From Pseudomonadota bacterium (GTDB lineage: Bacteria > Pseudomonadota > Gammaproteobacteria > Burkholderiales > Gallionellaceae): a stretch of DNA of 22,308 bases. Both the position numbers and the translations under genes were made by a program. This document shows, in pieces, positions 1 to 7,609 of the stretch. Position 1 is the first letter of the stretch. Every line of letters begins with the position of its first letter. The stretch is from the NCBI GenBank assembly GCA_021783855.1, contig JAJXTL010000038.1, forward strand, positions 1 to 22,308. The letters are read 5' to 3'. A model generated the notes under the pieces. The model saw only the letters and a list, made by a program, of their open reading frames with translations. It had not been told where the DNA came from and searched no databases.

Positions 1-245
1 CCGATTTGCAATCCTTCCAGCAGGGCAACCTGATCGGAACCGATAATCAGCGCGTCGGGATAAGCTGCCGCTACGGCATGTGCTTTTTCCTGTGCAAGGC
101 GCATGGAGGTGGCGCGCGCGGTCTCGTGGGGTAGCGGTGTTTCGTCCACGTTGGGAGATGCGGTTGTAAAAGGGATTTGCAGTCTTTTAAGCAATTCGCT
201 GCGGTACGGGGAGGTAGAGGCTAAAACCAGCAAATGGGTATTCAA
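1..245 (-). CDS. yceF: Maf/YceF-family nucleotide pyrophosphatase, C-terminus cut off by window edge
   Basis: Reading the minus strand from TTG at 245 gives [18 protein letters not shown], the N-terminal Maf signature, then a VDET stretch and IIGSDQ, which holds the conserved active-site Asp. Maf proteins hydrolyse non-canonical nucleoside triphosphates to monophosphates; the YceF branch prefers m7GTP. About 81 residues are present and the rest lies beyond position 1. The start is TTG because no in-frame ATG lies nearby and an AAAGGA ribosome-binding site sits 6 nt upstream. It diverges from yceD, the usual proteobacterial neighbourhood of yceF-yceD-rpmF-plsX, which supports the YceF rather than the YhdE branch. 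I am sure of the family and fairly sure of the branch. Confidence 0.88.
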   Translation of the reverse strand, partial: MNTHLLVLASTSPYRSELLKRLQIPFTTASPNVDETPLPHETARATSMRLAQEKAHAVAAAYPDALIIGSDQVALLEGLQI

Positions 246-273
246 TACAAATCCTTTAACATTTACTGAAGGC

Positions 274-387
274 AGTTGATGGTTGATAGTGGGCGAAGCT
301 GCAATGTCGATTACCGACTGAGGTCTGTATTTGTTGTCGGTTATCAGTCGCTGATTATCAGCGATCGATTATTAACTATCAACAGTC
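274..387. repeat. Intergenic cluster of inverted repeats upstream of yceD
   Basis: The gap between the divergent yceF and yceD genes is rich in paired arms. GTTGATAGT (282-290) is repeated inverted as ACTATCAAC (375-383). GATTACCGAC around 310 faces GTCGGTTATC around 340 with one mismatch. CGCTGA-TTA-TCAGCG (348-362) is a perfect palindrome. The layout resembles the gaps before fabD and guaA, though here the right arm ends well before the start codon. The function is unknown; it could be a folded leader, a regulator site or a decayed mobile repeat. Confidence 0.55.
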
Positions 388-422
388 TTTTTATAATATT
401 TTCAGCATTTTCAGCAGGTTTT

Positions 423-451
423 TTGACAGAACGCCGCGAAAAATATATTAT
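423..451 (+). promoter_or_regulatory. Sigma-70 promoter for yceD-rpmF
   Basis: TTGACA (423-428) and TATTAT (446-451) are separated by 17 bp, a near-consensus sigma-70 promoter. Transcription would be expected to start at about 457-460, directly before the yceD ATG at 461. The yceD message would then have almost no leader. Confidence 0.7.
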
Positions 452-460
452 GCGCGGCTC

Positions 461-982
461 ATGTACGTTCGACCTTTCATAGACAGCCTGGATTTTGCCG
501 GAAATGGCAGACAAATCACTGAACAAGTGCCGTTTGCAGAACTGACACGTCTTCATGATGTACTGGATAACCCGCAAGGGTTCCTGCAGTACAGTCTGCA
601 AGGCGGACGGGATAATCAGGGGCGTCCAGTACTGGATATCAGTATCAAGGGCGACTGTCAGTTGCGTTGTCAGCGTTGTCTGAGTGCTCTGGATTATGCG
701 GTATGCCATGAGGCGCGCCTGTTGTTGTGCGATCAGGATGCTCTGGATTTGTTGGACTCCGAAATGCATTTGGACGGGCAGCCGGATGAAGAAGAGAATT
801 CTGACGGGATTCTGGCAGATGCGCATCTGGATGTGCTGGCGTTGCTGGAAGAAGAGATTTTGTTAAGCCTGCCAATCGCACCTAAGCATCAATCAGGTGT
901 CTGTCAGGTGGCAGAGGGTGAAAACAGGCAAGAGGGTGATCGACATCCTTTTGCGCTGTTAGAGAAGTTGAAACGTAATTAA
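461..982 (+). CDS. yceD: YceD/DUF177 large-ribosomal-subunit accumulation protein
   Basis: This 173-residue protein has the DUF177 arrangement: a beta-rich N-terminal half and the Cys cluster C66-x3-C70-x2-C73 in DCQLRCQRCLSAL. YceD proteins affect 23S rRNA and 50S subunit accumulation in bacteria and plastids, and the gene almost always precedes rpmF, as here with a 25-nt gap. The N-terminus MYVRPFIDSLDFA matches the usual betaproteobacterial start (F-I-D-S-x-x-F-A), so ATG 461 is favoured. No ribosome-binding site is visible before it, in keeping with the near-leaderless promoter. The length is normal for the family and the region after residue 90 is acidic. Confidence 0.9.
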   Translation: MYVRPFIDSLDFAGNGRQITEQVPFAELTRLHDVLDNPQGFLQYSLQGGRDNQGRPVLDISIKGDCQLRCQRCLSALDYAVCHEARLLLCDQDALDLLDSEMHLDGQPDEEENSDGILADAHLDVLALLEEEILLSLPIAPKHQSGVCQVAEGENRQEGDRHPFALLEKLKRN

Positions 983-1007
983 TTAGATTTATCCAAGGAG
1001 TAATAGC

Positions 1008-1187
1008 ATGGCAGTTCAGCAGAATAAAAAATCCCCTTCCAAGCGCGGTATGCATCGCGCCCATGATTTTCTGACCGCTCCGGCACTGGCGATCGAGCCT
1101 ACCACCGGCGAGAACCATTTGCGTCATCACATCAGTCCGACCGGTTACTACCGCGGCAAGAAAGTAGTCAAGACCAAGGGCGACTGA
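1008..1187 (+). CDS. rpmF: 50S ribosomal protein L32 (bL32)
   Basis: The 59-residue product begins [20 protein letters not shown] and ends KKVVKTKGD, the standard short L32 of Proteobacteria. L32 is a basic protein of the 50S subunit near the peptidyl-transferase region. The form without the four-Cys zinc motif is present: the usual Cys positions are absent, and the central part reads [20 protein letters not shown]. The start is set by AAGGAG at 995-1000, 7 nt before ATG. It sits 25 nt after yceD and is likely co-transcribed with it. Nothing unusual is seen in the gene. Confidence 0.97.
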   Translation: MAVQQNKKSPSKRGMHRAHDFLTAPALAIEPTTGENHLRHHISPTGYYRGKKVVKTKGD

Positions 1188-1363
1188 GTCACTTTGAAGC
1201 GTAGTCGATCATTATGGTCGGCTGTGGTCAGACTTTGTTTTATCCGAAACCCTGAGTCTTTCGTGAGCGGTTATCTGAGCGGCAAGCCCTTCAAGGGGTG
1301 CGCTGATTTCAGTCACCGCTGGTCAAGCTGGTTTTGGAGCTTTCTCTCGCCAAGGATTACTTA

Positions 1364-2410
1364 GTGGATGTCACATTAGCTATAGATGCGATGGGGGGCG
1401 ATCATGGTACTGCGGTCACCATCCACGCAGCCGTTGAGTATCTGAAGCAGTATTCCCGCGATACCATCATTCTGGTGGGTAGCCCCGATATGATTAATGC
1501 GGAACTGCGCGCGCTGCGTATTGATACGGCAGGCGGCATGTTCGGCGCGCGTCTGCGCGTGCATCCCGCCTCGGAAGTGGTGGGTATGGATGAACAGCCG
1601 CAATCTGCGCTGCGCGGCAAAAAAGATTCTTCGATGCGCGTTTGTATCAATCTGGTTAAAAGCGGCGAGGCGTCGGCCTGTATCAGTGCGGGTAATACCG
1701 GCGCGCTGATGGCGACCGCGCGTTATGTGCTCAAAACCATACCGGGCATAGACAGACCCGCTATCGCCTCCTATTTGCCAACCAAAAACGGTCAGGTGTG
1801 CATGCTCGATCTGGGTGCCAATACCGATTGCTCCGCCGAACATCTGCTGCAATTTGCCATGATGGGTGCAACGCTGGTTACGGCGCTTGAGCGCAAACCG
1901 GATCCTAGCGTCGGACTGCTCAATATCGGCAGTGAAGACATCAAGGGCAACGAGGTGGTGAAGCAGGCAGCCATCCTGCTGCGCGACAGCGATTTGAATT
2001 TTTACGGCAACGTCGAGGGTAACGATATCTTCAAGGGCACGACCGATCTGGTGGTGTGCGATGGTTTTGTCGGCAATGTCGCGCTCAAGACAGCCGAAGG
2101 AGTAGCCAAGATGATGGGCGGCTTTCTGAAGGAAGGTTTCTCCACGAGTTTGTACACCAAAATGGCTGCCCTGGTTTCCATGCCGGTGCTCAAGGCGTTC
2201 AAGCACAGACTGGATCACAGGCGTTACAACGGTGCCAGCTTTCTCGGTTTGCGCGGCATCGTGGTGAAGAGTCACGGTTCGGCTGACGTATTTGCCTTCA
2301 AATGTGCGATAGAAAAAGCGGCAGAGGAAGTGCGTGCCGGAATGTGGCAGCAGATCAGCGTGCATATCGAAAAATGGCACCATGAGCGCCAACAGTTGGG
2401 AGTGTCATGA
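1364..2410 (+). CDS. plsX: Phosphate acyltransferase PlsX
   Basis: PlsX converts acyl-ACP and phosphate to acyl-phosphate, the acyl donor for PlsY in phosphatidic acid synthesis; it is a peripheral membrane enzyme. The family marks are clear: [10 protein letters not shown] at the N-terminus, [31 protein letters not shown], and [17 protein letters not shown] near the C-terminus. The length of 348 residues is normal. I chose GTG 1364 because AAGGA lies 7 nt upstream and the protein then begins [12 protein letters not shown], as in homologues; a longer TTG start at 1334 adds ten unconserved residues. Its TGA overlaps the fabH ATG (ATGA at 2407-2410), implying translational coupling. The 176-nt gap after rpmF shows no clear terminator. 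Confidence 0.96.
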   Translation: MDVTLAIDAMGGDHGTAVTIHAAVEYLKQYSRDTIILVGSPDMINAELRALRIDTAGGMFGARLRVHPASEVVGMDEQPQSALRGKKDSSMRVCINLVKSGEASACISAGNTGALMATARYVLKTIPGIDRPAIASYLPTKNGQVCMLDLGANTDCSAEHLLQFAMMGATLVTALERKPDPSVGLLNIGSEDIKGNEVVKQAAILLRDSDLNFYGNVEGNDIFKGTTDLVVCDGFVGNVALKTAEGVAKMMGGFLKEGFSTSLYTKMAALVSMPVLKAFKHRLDHRRYNGASFLGLRGIVVKSHGSADVFAFKCAIEKAAEEVRAGMWQQISVHIEKWHHERQQLGVS

Positions 2411-3369
2411 TGCACGCAAAGATAATCGGCACCGGCAGTTATTTGCCGGCCAGGGTGCTGACCAATTTCGATCTGGAAAAGATCGTGGATACTTCGGACG
2501 AGTGGATCGTCTCGCGCAGCGGCATCCGTGAGCGGCATATCGCGGCAGACGGTGAAATGGCCAGCGATCTGGCCTTGCAGGCAAGCCTCAAAGCCATCGA
2601 GGCTGCCGGTATCGTCGCAGAAGATATCGATCTCATCATCGTTGCCACCACTTCGCCGGACAAGATGTTTCCCAGCACTGCCTGCATCTTGCAGGACAAA
2701 CTGGGCATCACCAACGGCGGCGCGGCCTTTGACTTGCAAGCGGTATGCGGCGGCTTTGTCTATGCACTGAATACCGCCGATCTGTACATACGCGGCGGCC
2801 AGGCCAGAACCGTGCTGGTGGTGGGAACTGAGGTAATGTCGCGCATGCTGGACTGGACCGATCGCACCACCTGCGTGTTGTTCGGCGACGGCGCCGGTGC
2901 GGTCATTTTGCAGGCAAGTGCCGAGCCGGGCGTGCTGGCAGTCAAACTGCATGCAGACGGTAGACATCATGCGCAGCTTCGGGCGGATGGCAATATCTGC
3001 AACGGTGCGGTTAAGGGCGAGCCCTTCATCAAGATGGAAGGGCAGGCGGTGTTCAAGTTTGCCGTCACCGTGTTAAGCCGTGTGGTCGATGAAGTACTGA
3101 GCGATGCCGGACTGCAGGGGACTGACATCAACTGGCTGGTGCCGCATCAGGCGAATATCCGCATCATCGAAGCGACGGCAAAGAAACTCGGCTTGAGCAT
3201 GGATAACGTGGTCGTTACTGTCGCCAATCATGGCAATACCTCATCGGCCTCGATTCCGCTGGCGCTGGATGTCGCCGTTCGCGATGGCCGTATCAAGGCC
3301 GGGCAGAACATCCTGCTGGAAGCGATAGGCGGCGGATTTACCTGGGGTGCAGTGCTGCTGCGCTGGTAA
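2407..3369 (+). CDS. fabH: 3-oxoacyl-ACP synthase III (KAS III) FabH
   Basis: FabH condenses acetyl-CoA with malonyl-ACP to start type II fatty-acid synthesis in the cytoplasm. The catalytic triad is complete: Cys114 in DLQAVCGGF, His247 in [10 protein letters not shown] and Asn277 in [26 protein letters not shown] and the C-terminal [11 protein letters not shown] are also typical. The length is 320 residues, as expected. ATG 2407 overlaps the plsX stop and is followed directly by a second ATG at 2410; GGGAG at 2398-2402 fits either. The gene is coupled to plsX, but a 158-nt repeat-bearing gap separates it from fabD, which is long for this operon. Confidence 0.97.
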   Translation: MMHAKIIGTGSYLPARVLTNFDLEKIVDTSDEWIVSRSGIRERHIAADGEMASDLALQASLKAIEAAGIVAEDIDLIIVATTSPDKMFPSTACILQDKLGITNGGAAFDLQAVCGGFVYALNTADLYIRGGQARTVLVVGTEVMSRMLDWTDRTTCVLFGDGAGAVILQASAEPGVLAVKLHADGRHHAQLRADGNICNGAVKGEPFIKMEGQAVFKFAVTVLSRVVDEVLSDAGLQGTDINWLVPHQANIRIIEATAKKLGLSMDNVVVTVANHGNTSSASIPLALDVAVRDGRIKAGQNILLEAIGGGFTWGAVLLRW

Positions 3370-3375
3370 TAGAAG

Positions 3376-3523
3376 CAGTCGCTAGCTGCTAGTCATTAGT
3401 AGCTAGTTAAATGCCGCAAGGACATTCTTACAAAACTTGTTGCGCAAGCACTCGTGTTTTTGAATGAAAGACCGCGCAGCGGACAACACCCACTAACAAC
3501 TTACTACTTACGACTAACGACTG
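3376..3523. repeat. Inverted pair of repetitive arms ending 4 nt before the fabD start
   Basis: The left arm (3376-3407), starting CAGTCGCTAGCTGCTAGTC, is mirrored by the right arm (3492-3523). Read on the minus strand, the right arm starts CAGTCGTTAGTCGTAAGTAG. Each arm is built of CTAGT/TTAGT-like units and the arms match at roughly two thirds of positions. They are separated by about 84 nt of ordinary sequence. The right arm ends only 4 nt before the fabD ATG and occupies the place where a Shine-Dalgarno sequence would be. The gap before guaA has the same plan with different units. Confidence 0.65.
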
Positions 3524-3527
3524 TTTT

Positions 3528-4469
3528 ATGACTAAATTCGCTTTCGTATTTCCCGGGCAAGGTTCGCAGTCGCGCGGCATGATGAACGGCTATGCCGATT
3601 TTTCTGCGGTGCGCGACACTTTCACTGAAGCATCCGATGTGCTGGGCCAGGATCTGTGGCAACTGGCCGGCGAGGGTTCCGACGCAGAGCTCAATGCAAC
3701 CGTCAACACGCAACCTCTCATGCTGACCGCAGGTATCGCGGTATATCGCGCCTGGCAGTCGCAGAACGGTCCGCTGCCTGCGATGATGGCGGGGCACAGC
3801 CTGGGCGAATACACCGCGCTGGTAGCCAGTGGCGCCCTGAGCTTCGCAGATGCCCTGCCGCTGGTGCGCTATCGTGCGCAGTGCATGCAACAGGCGGTGC
3901 CCGAAGGCGTGGGCGTCATCGCGGCGATTCTGGGTCTGGACGATGAAGCCGTGCGCGCAGTGTGTATTTAAGGCGCGCAAGGCGATGTGCTGGAAGCGGT
4001 GAATTACAATTCGCCTGGGCAAGTGGTGATCGCGGGCGACCGGGCTGCGGTTGAACGCGGCATGGAGCTGGCTAAGGCACGCGGCGCCAAGCGCGCAATC
4101 ATGCTGCCGATGAGCGTGCCGTCGCATTGCTCGCTGCTCAAGGGTGCGGCGGATCAGTTGCGCACCTATCTGGGCGGCGTTGCAATTCATGCACCCACTA
4201 TCCCTGTGTTGCACAACGCCGATGTGGCGGCGTACAGCGATGGCGATAAAATCCGCGATGCGCTGGTGCGCCAGTTGTATTCTCCGGTGCGCTGGGTCGA
4301 GACCGTGCTGGAATTCGGTAAACAGGGCGTCACACACAATGTCGAATGTGCGCCGGGTCGTGTGCTGGCCGGTTTGAACAAGCGTATCGATACCGGGCAA
4401 CTGGCATCCGCCATCAGCGATGGCGCAGCGCTGACACAGACCTTGACTACACTTGGGGAAATGGCATGA
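3528..4469 (+). pseudogene. fabD: Malonyl-CoA:ACP transacylase FabD, interrupted by an in-frame stop
   Basis: FabD moves malonyl from CoA to ACP. Codons 1-147 give the N-terminal half with FVFPGQGSQ, the nucleophile Ser91 in GHSLGE and Arg116. Codon 148 is TAA (3969-3971). The same frame then continues to 4469 with NYNSPGQVVIAG, His200 in SVPSHCS and VLHNADV. Homologues read through here with matching spacing (about three residues between VC and AQG), so one base change explains the break. Including the stop, the length is 313 codons against about 309 in E. coli. A GTG at 3987 could restart translation but would lack the nucleophile, so neither half should work alone. The ATG has no Shine-Dalgarno sequence. 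The gene overlaps fabG by ATGA. A sequencing error is quite possible. Confidence 0.9.
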
Positions 4470-5209
4470 CACTACAGGGACAAATCGCACTGGTGACCGG
4501 TGCTTCACGCGGCATCGGTCAGGCTATCGCGCTGGAACTGGGTCGCCAGGGTGCGACGGTGATCGGCACGGCAACCAGCGATAAGGGCGCACAATCAATC
4601 AGCGATTATCTGGCGGCGGACGGCATCAAAGGACAGGGCTATGCGCTGAACGTCAATGATGCAGCGCAGACCGAGCAAGTTTTGGCTGACTTGCGCAAAC
4701 AGTTCGGCGAAATCTCGATTCTGGTCAACAACGCCGGCATTACCCGCGACAATCTGCTGGCACGCATGTCGGACGACGAATGGGACGATGTGCTGACAAC
4801 CAACCTGAAATCGGTATTCCGTCTCTCACGCGCGGTGCTGCGCGCGATGATGAAGGCCCGCGGCGGACGTATCATCAGCATTTCCTCGGTGGTCGGCAGT
4901 ATGGGCAATGCAGGGCAGGCCAACTATGCGGCATCCAAGGCGGGCATGATCGGTTTTACCAAATCGCTTGCTCAGGAAATCGGCAGTCGCAACATCACCG
5001 TGAACTGTGTCGCGCCGGGGTTTATCGACACCGATATGACGCATGCACTGGGTGAGGAGCAGCGCGCCAAGCTGGTCGAGCATGTGCCGTTAAAGCGTCT
5101 GGGACAACCCGCCGATATCGCCGCCGCCGTGGCGTTTCTGGCAGGCCCGGGGGCTGCCTATATCACCGGCGTTACCCTGCATGTGAACGGCGGGATGTAC
5201 ATGGAGTAA
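4466..5209 (+). CDS. fabG: 3-oxoacyl-ACP reductase FabG
   Basis: FabG reduces 3-oxoacyl-ACP with NADPH in the elongation cycle. The short-chain dehydrogenase pattern is complete over 247 residues: TGASRGIGQ (11-19) for the cofactor, NNAG (88-91), and the catalytic Ser141, Tyr154 and Lys158 in YAASK. The end VTLHVNGGMYM is the usual FabG C-terminus. ATG 4466 is preferred over a longer upstream frame because it overlaps the fabD stop (ATGA), is preceded by GGGGA at 4455-4459, and starts MTLQGQIALVTG as in homologues. In most Proteobacteria acpP and fabF follow; here they do not. Confidence 0.97.
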   Translation: MTLQGQIALVTGASRGIGQAIALELGRQGATVIGTATSDKGAQSISDYLAADGIKGQGYALNVNDAAQTEQVLADLRKQFGEISILVNNAGITRDNLLARMSDDEWDDVLTTNLKSVFRLSRAVLRAMMKARGGRIISISSVVGSMGNAGQANYAASKAGMIGFTKSLAQEIGSRNITVNCVAPGFIDTDMTHALGEEQRAKLVEHVPLKRLGQPADIAAAVAFLAGPGAAYITGVTLHVNGGMYME

Positions 5210-5259
5210 TGCAGTTATTGCTTGCTGAATCCGCCAGCAAAAATATACGGCCATGTTGA

Positions 5260-5288
5260 TTGTTTGTTCAACAAACTCCGGATAATAT
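5260..5288 (+). promoter_or_regulatory. Promoter with palindromic operator-like site before the HD-GYP gene
   Basis: TTGTTT (5260-5265) and TAATAT (5283-5288) with a 17-bp spacer form a plausible sigma-70 promoter in the 118-nt gap after fabG. A near-perfect palindrome, GTTTGTT-C-AACAAAC (5262-5276), overlaps the -35 box and the spacer, where a repressor would block RNA polymerase. Upstream, TTGCTG/CAGCAA around 5219-5240 can form a 6-bp hairpin but has no T-run after it. Confidence 0.5.
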
Positions 5289-5327
5289 GATGCGAGTGCT
5301 GACCCGGGCAATGTAAAGGACTGATAA

Positions 5328-6665
5328 ATGCCGCTAAGTGGATTGAAACTGTCGGAGCTGATCGGGTCGCTTAGTCATGCACTGGATATCACTGAAGGGC
5401 AACCCGAAGGACATTGCGTGCGCTGCTGCTGGATAGGCATGCATATCGGGCTGCGCATCGGTTTTTCGGAACAGGCTTTATGGGAACTGTACTATACGTT
5501 GCTTCTCAAGGATTTGGGATGCAGCAGCAACGCAGCGCGTATTTGCGAGTTGTATCTTACCGACGACTTGTCGTTCAAGCGCGATTATAAATGGGTTGAT
5601 GGCAGCCTGAATCAGGCGCTCAGCTTTGTGGTGAGCCATACCGGGCTGCAGGCAGGTTTGGCAGACCGTTTCAAGAAATTGCTGACGGTTGTCAGTCACA
5701 GTGACGATCTGGCCCAGGAGCTTATTCAGACTCGCTGTCAGAGAGGCGCTGATATTGCCCGCCAACTGCGCTTTGGTGAGCAGGTTGCGAACGCTATTCA
5801 TGGCCTGGATGAACATTGGGACGGCGGCGGGCGGCCGGATAAACTGGCCGGTGAGGCCATTCCCATTTATGCACGTATTGCGCTGTTGTCACAGGTCGTG
5901 GACGTGTTTCATACGGTTGGCGGTCCGGATGGCGCGATGCAGGAAGCCAAAAAACGCGCACATTCCTGGTTCGATCCAACGTTGGTTGCCGCTCTGGAAG
6001 GTGTCGCCGAAGATAAGTCGTTCTGGGATATGCTCGGCTCTGACAGATTGCATCAGGCCGTGCTGGAACTTGAACCCGGACGTTTCGAGCTTCCTCTGGA
6101 TGAAGATTATCTTGATGAGATTGCCGCAGCCTTTGGCCAGATCGTCGATGCCAAGAGTCCCTATACCCAGGGCCACAGTATGAGAGTGGCGCTATATGCA
6201 GATCTTGTCGCGCAAGAAATGGGCATGGCAGAGCCTCGCCGACGCTGGCTCAAGCGCGGCGCCCTGCTGCATGATGTGGGCAAACTCGGCGTCAGCAATA
6301 CAATACTGGACAAGCCAGGCAAACTGGATGCTGACGAATGGGAAGCGGTGAAGTGTCACGCCGCGTATACCGGTTCGATACTCGGCAGAATCAAAATATT
6401 CGACGAACTTGCACGTGTTTCAAGTGCACATCATGAACGACTGGATGGTGCCGGTTATCCGCTGGGTTTAAAAGGGGAAGAGATCGTACTCGAAACGCGC
6501 ATTATCACGGTTGCGGACATCTTCGATGCAATCACGGCAGTGCGTCCCTACCGTGGTGCGATCCCCATACCTAAAACGCTGGATATCATGGCGGAACAAG
6601 TGGACATCGCGATCGACCGCGCCTGTTTTGAAGCGTTAAAGCGGGTCGCCGGGAAACTTGCCTGA
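5328..6665 (+). CDS. Tandem HD / HD-GYP domain protein, putative cyclic-di-GMP phosphodiesterase
   Basis: The 445-residue protein has two related halves and no membrane segment. The C-terminal half is a full HD-GYP domain: HSMRVALYADL (283-293), HDVGK (315-319), HHE (368-370), DGAGYP (373-378) and VADIFDAI with Asp397. HD-GYP domains hydrolyse cyclic-di-GMP to pGpG or GMP and lower its cellular level. The N-terminal half keeps His29 and HWDGGGRP (163-170) but has LLKDLG where HD is expected (61-62), so it looks degenerate and may be regulatory. AAAGGA at 5315-5320, 7 nt before ATG, fixes the start. Its own promoter separates it from fabG. Substrate and activity are inferred from motifs only. 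Confidence 0.85.
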   Translation: MPLSGLKLSELIGSLSHALDITEGQPEGHCVRCCWIGMHIGLRIGFSEQALWELYYTLLLKDLGCSSNAARICELYLTDDLSFKRDYKWVDGSLNQALSFVVSHTGLQAGLADRFKKLLTVVSHSDDLAQELIQTRCQRGADIARQLRFGEQVANAIHGLDEHWDGGGRPDKLAGEAIPIYARIALLSQVVDVFHTVGGPDGAMQEAKKRAHSWFDPTLVAALEGVAEDKSFWDMLGSDRLHQAVLELEPGRFELPLDEDYLDEIAAAFGQIVDAKSPYTQGHSMRVALYADLVAQEMGMAEPRRRWLKRGALLHDVGKLGVSNTILDKPGKLDADEWEAVKCHAAYTGSILGRIKIFDELARVSSAHHERLDGAGYPLGLKGEEIVLETRIITVADIFDAITAVRPYRGAIPIPKTLDIMAEQVDIAIDRACFEALKRVAGKLA

Positions 6666-6736
6666 GCAGATGTAATCACGTTCAGGCAGTGTATCGCGTG
6701 GTGCGTGATCGAACTTTCCGCCACAATCTCTGATAT

Positions 6737-7273
6737 TCAGGGTGATGTCGTTGCGAGTGCGATCCGGTAGCCGTCTATCTGTTCGCAATCGACAAGCTCG
6801 CAACTGGCATAGGCAAGTTTGCGTGCGTCATTAATTTCGGACAGTGGCAATTTTAAGGCTTTGCAGCATGCCTCCATCTGCGCCCAGGCCAGCGCAAAAT
6901 CCGCATTGGGCGCAACCGGCAGATAGAGTTTGGCGAGTGTCTCGACATCATCCATGGATTCAATTTTTACGATATCCACGCCCAGCGCCCGTCTGCGGGC
7001 AATGCCGATCAATGCCTTGTCACCCGCATAACTCAGACTGATCCGTAAGTCGCTACCTGTAATCAGCGGTCCGTGTACGCCTTCAGCAAGCTCGATATGA
7101 ACGGCATGCAACAAGGAAGCTATGCATTCCCGTAACGTCGTCCTCGCCATTTGTCTGGCATCAGCCCTCTTCGTGCCCGCAGGAAGTGTGAGCAGGATCA
7201 GGGCGAGCCCGTGATGATCAAATTCGGCCGGACATTCCGGCCAGATCAGAAGTTTTAAAGGGGAGAGTTTCAT
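6737..7273 (-). CDS. 4'-phosphopantetheinyl transferase superfamily protein
   Basis: This 178-residue protein fits the phosphopantetheinyl transferases, which move the phosphopantetheine arm of CoA to a Ser on carrier proteins. The two family motifs are GVDIVKIE (98-105, Mg-binding Asp100) and WAQMEACCKALKLPL (130-144), where Glu134 and Lys138 match the conserved W-x-x-K-E-x-x-x-K box. Two positions are unusual: Met133 replaces the common Lys, and Val102 stands where Sfp-type enzymes have an acidic residue. I prefer ATG 7273 over TTG 7288 because it starts MKLSPLKLL and has GGA at a fair distance. It lies downstream of a Pls-like NRPS on the same strand, a likely client. It converges with the HD-GYP gene. 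Confidence 0.72.
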   Translation of the reverse strand: MKLSPLKLLIWPECPAEFDHHGLALILLTLPAGTKRADARQMARTTLRECIASLLHAVHIELAEGVHGPLITGSDLRISLSYAGDKALIGIARRRALGVDIVKIESMDDVETLAKLYLPVAPNADFALAWAQMEACCKALKLPLSEINDARKLAYASCELVDCEQIDGYRIALATTSP

Positions 7274-7480
7274 GCAGGCGTCCGTCAAATCCGGTTGATA
7301 CTTCAGGTGGGGATGAGGTTTGAGGTTCCGGGATACATGAATTGCCAGCTTCAGGTCGTTTTTAAATTGCTCTCGTTACCCGAAACCCTTTATAGGCCTT
7401 ATGTCGGGTTCGACCTCGACTGGAATGTCTTTTCCCGGATGGCAGTCGTTTTACGTGGTCAATGACATAAGGCGGTCAGG

Positions 7481-7609
7481 CTAGCAGACTGTCGGACTTC
7501 AATTTTTATTCTATGCAACCTATTGATTTTTAACAATTAAATATTTGCTTAATTTGTACGCACATTAATGGAATCAATGAGTTACAAGACAAGTCCGACA
7601 GGCTCCTAG
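7481..7609. mobile_element. MITE-like element, 129 bp, with 19-bp terminal inverted repeats
   Basis: CTAGCAGACTGTCGGACTT (7481-7499) is matched inverted by AAGTCCGACAGGCTCCTAG (7591-7609), 17 of 19 positions. The inside is markedly AT-rich and has no reading frame of note. Shorter inner arms (AACCTATTGATT near 7517 and AATCAATGAGTT near 7572, the latter inverted) continue the symmetry imperfectly. Both ends carry CTAG, which may be a duplicated target or part of the repeat. These traits are those of a non-autonomous element moved by a transposase elsewhere. The right CTAG contains the TAG stop of the lipoprotein gene. The rest of the gap (7274-7480) holds only one 10-bp inverted repeat, GCCTTATGTC at 7396-7405 and its complement at 7464-7473, with no gene seen. 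Confidence 0.7.

Noticed and set aside
1376..2392. A 338-codon antisense frame over plsX, with similar ones over fabD (3504-4508) and the SPFH gene (20017-20940)
   Set aside because: Their composition is that of antisense shadows, they carry no domain, and the sense genes are certain.
3987..4469. GTG restart making the second half of fabD a separate gene
   Set aside because: No ribosome-binding site precedes it and the product would lack the Ser91 nucleophile, so an interrupted fabD is the better reading.
5219..5240. Terminator after fabG (TTGCTG/CAGCAA hairpin)
   Set aside because: The stem is short and no T-run follows on either strand.
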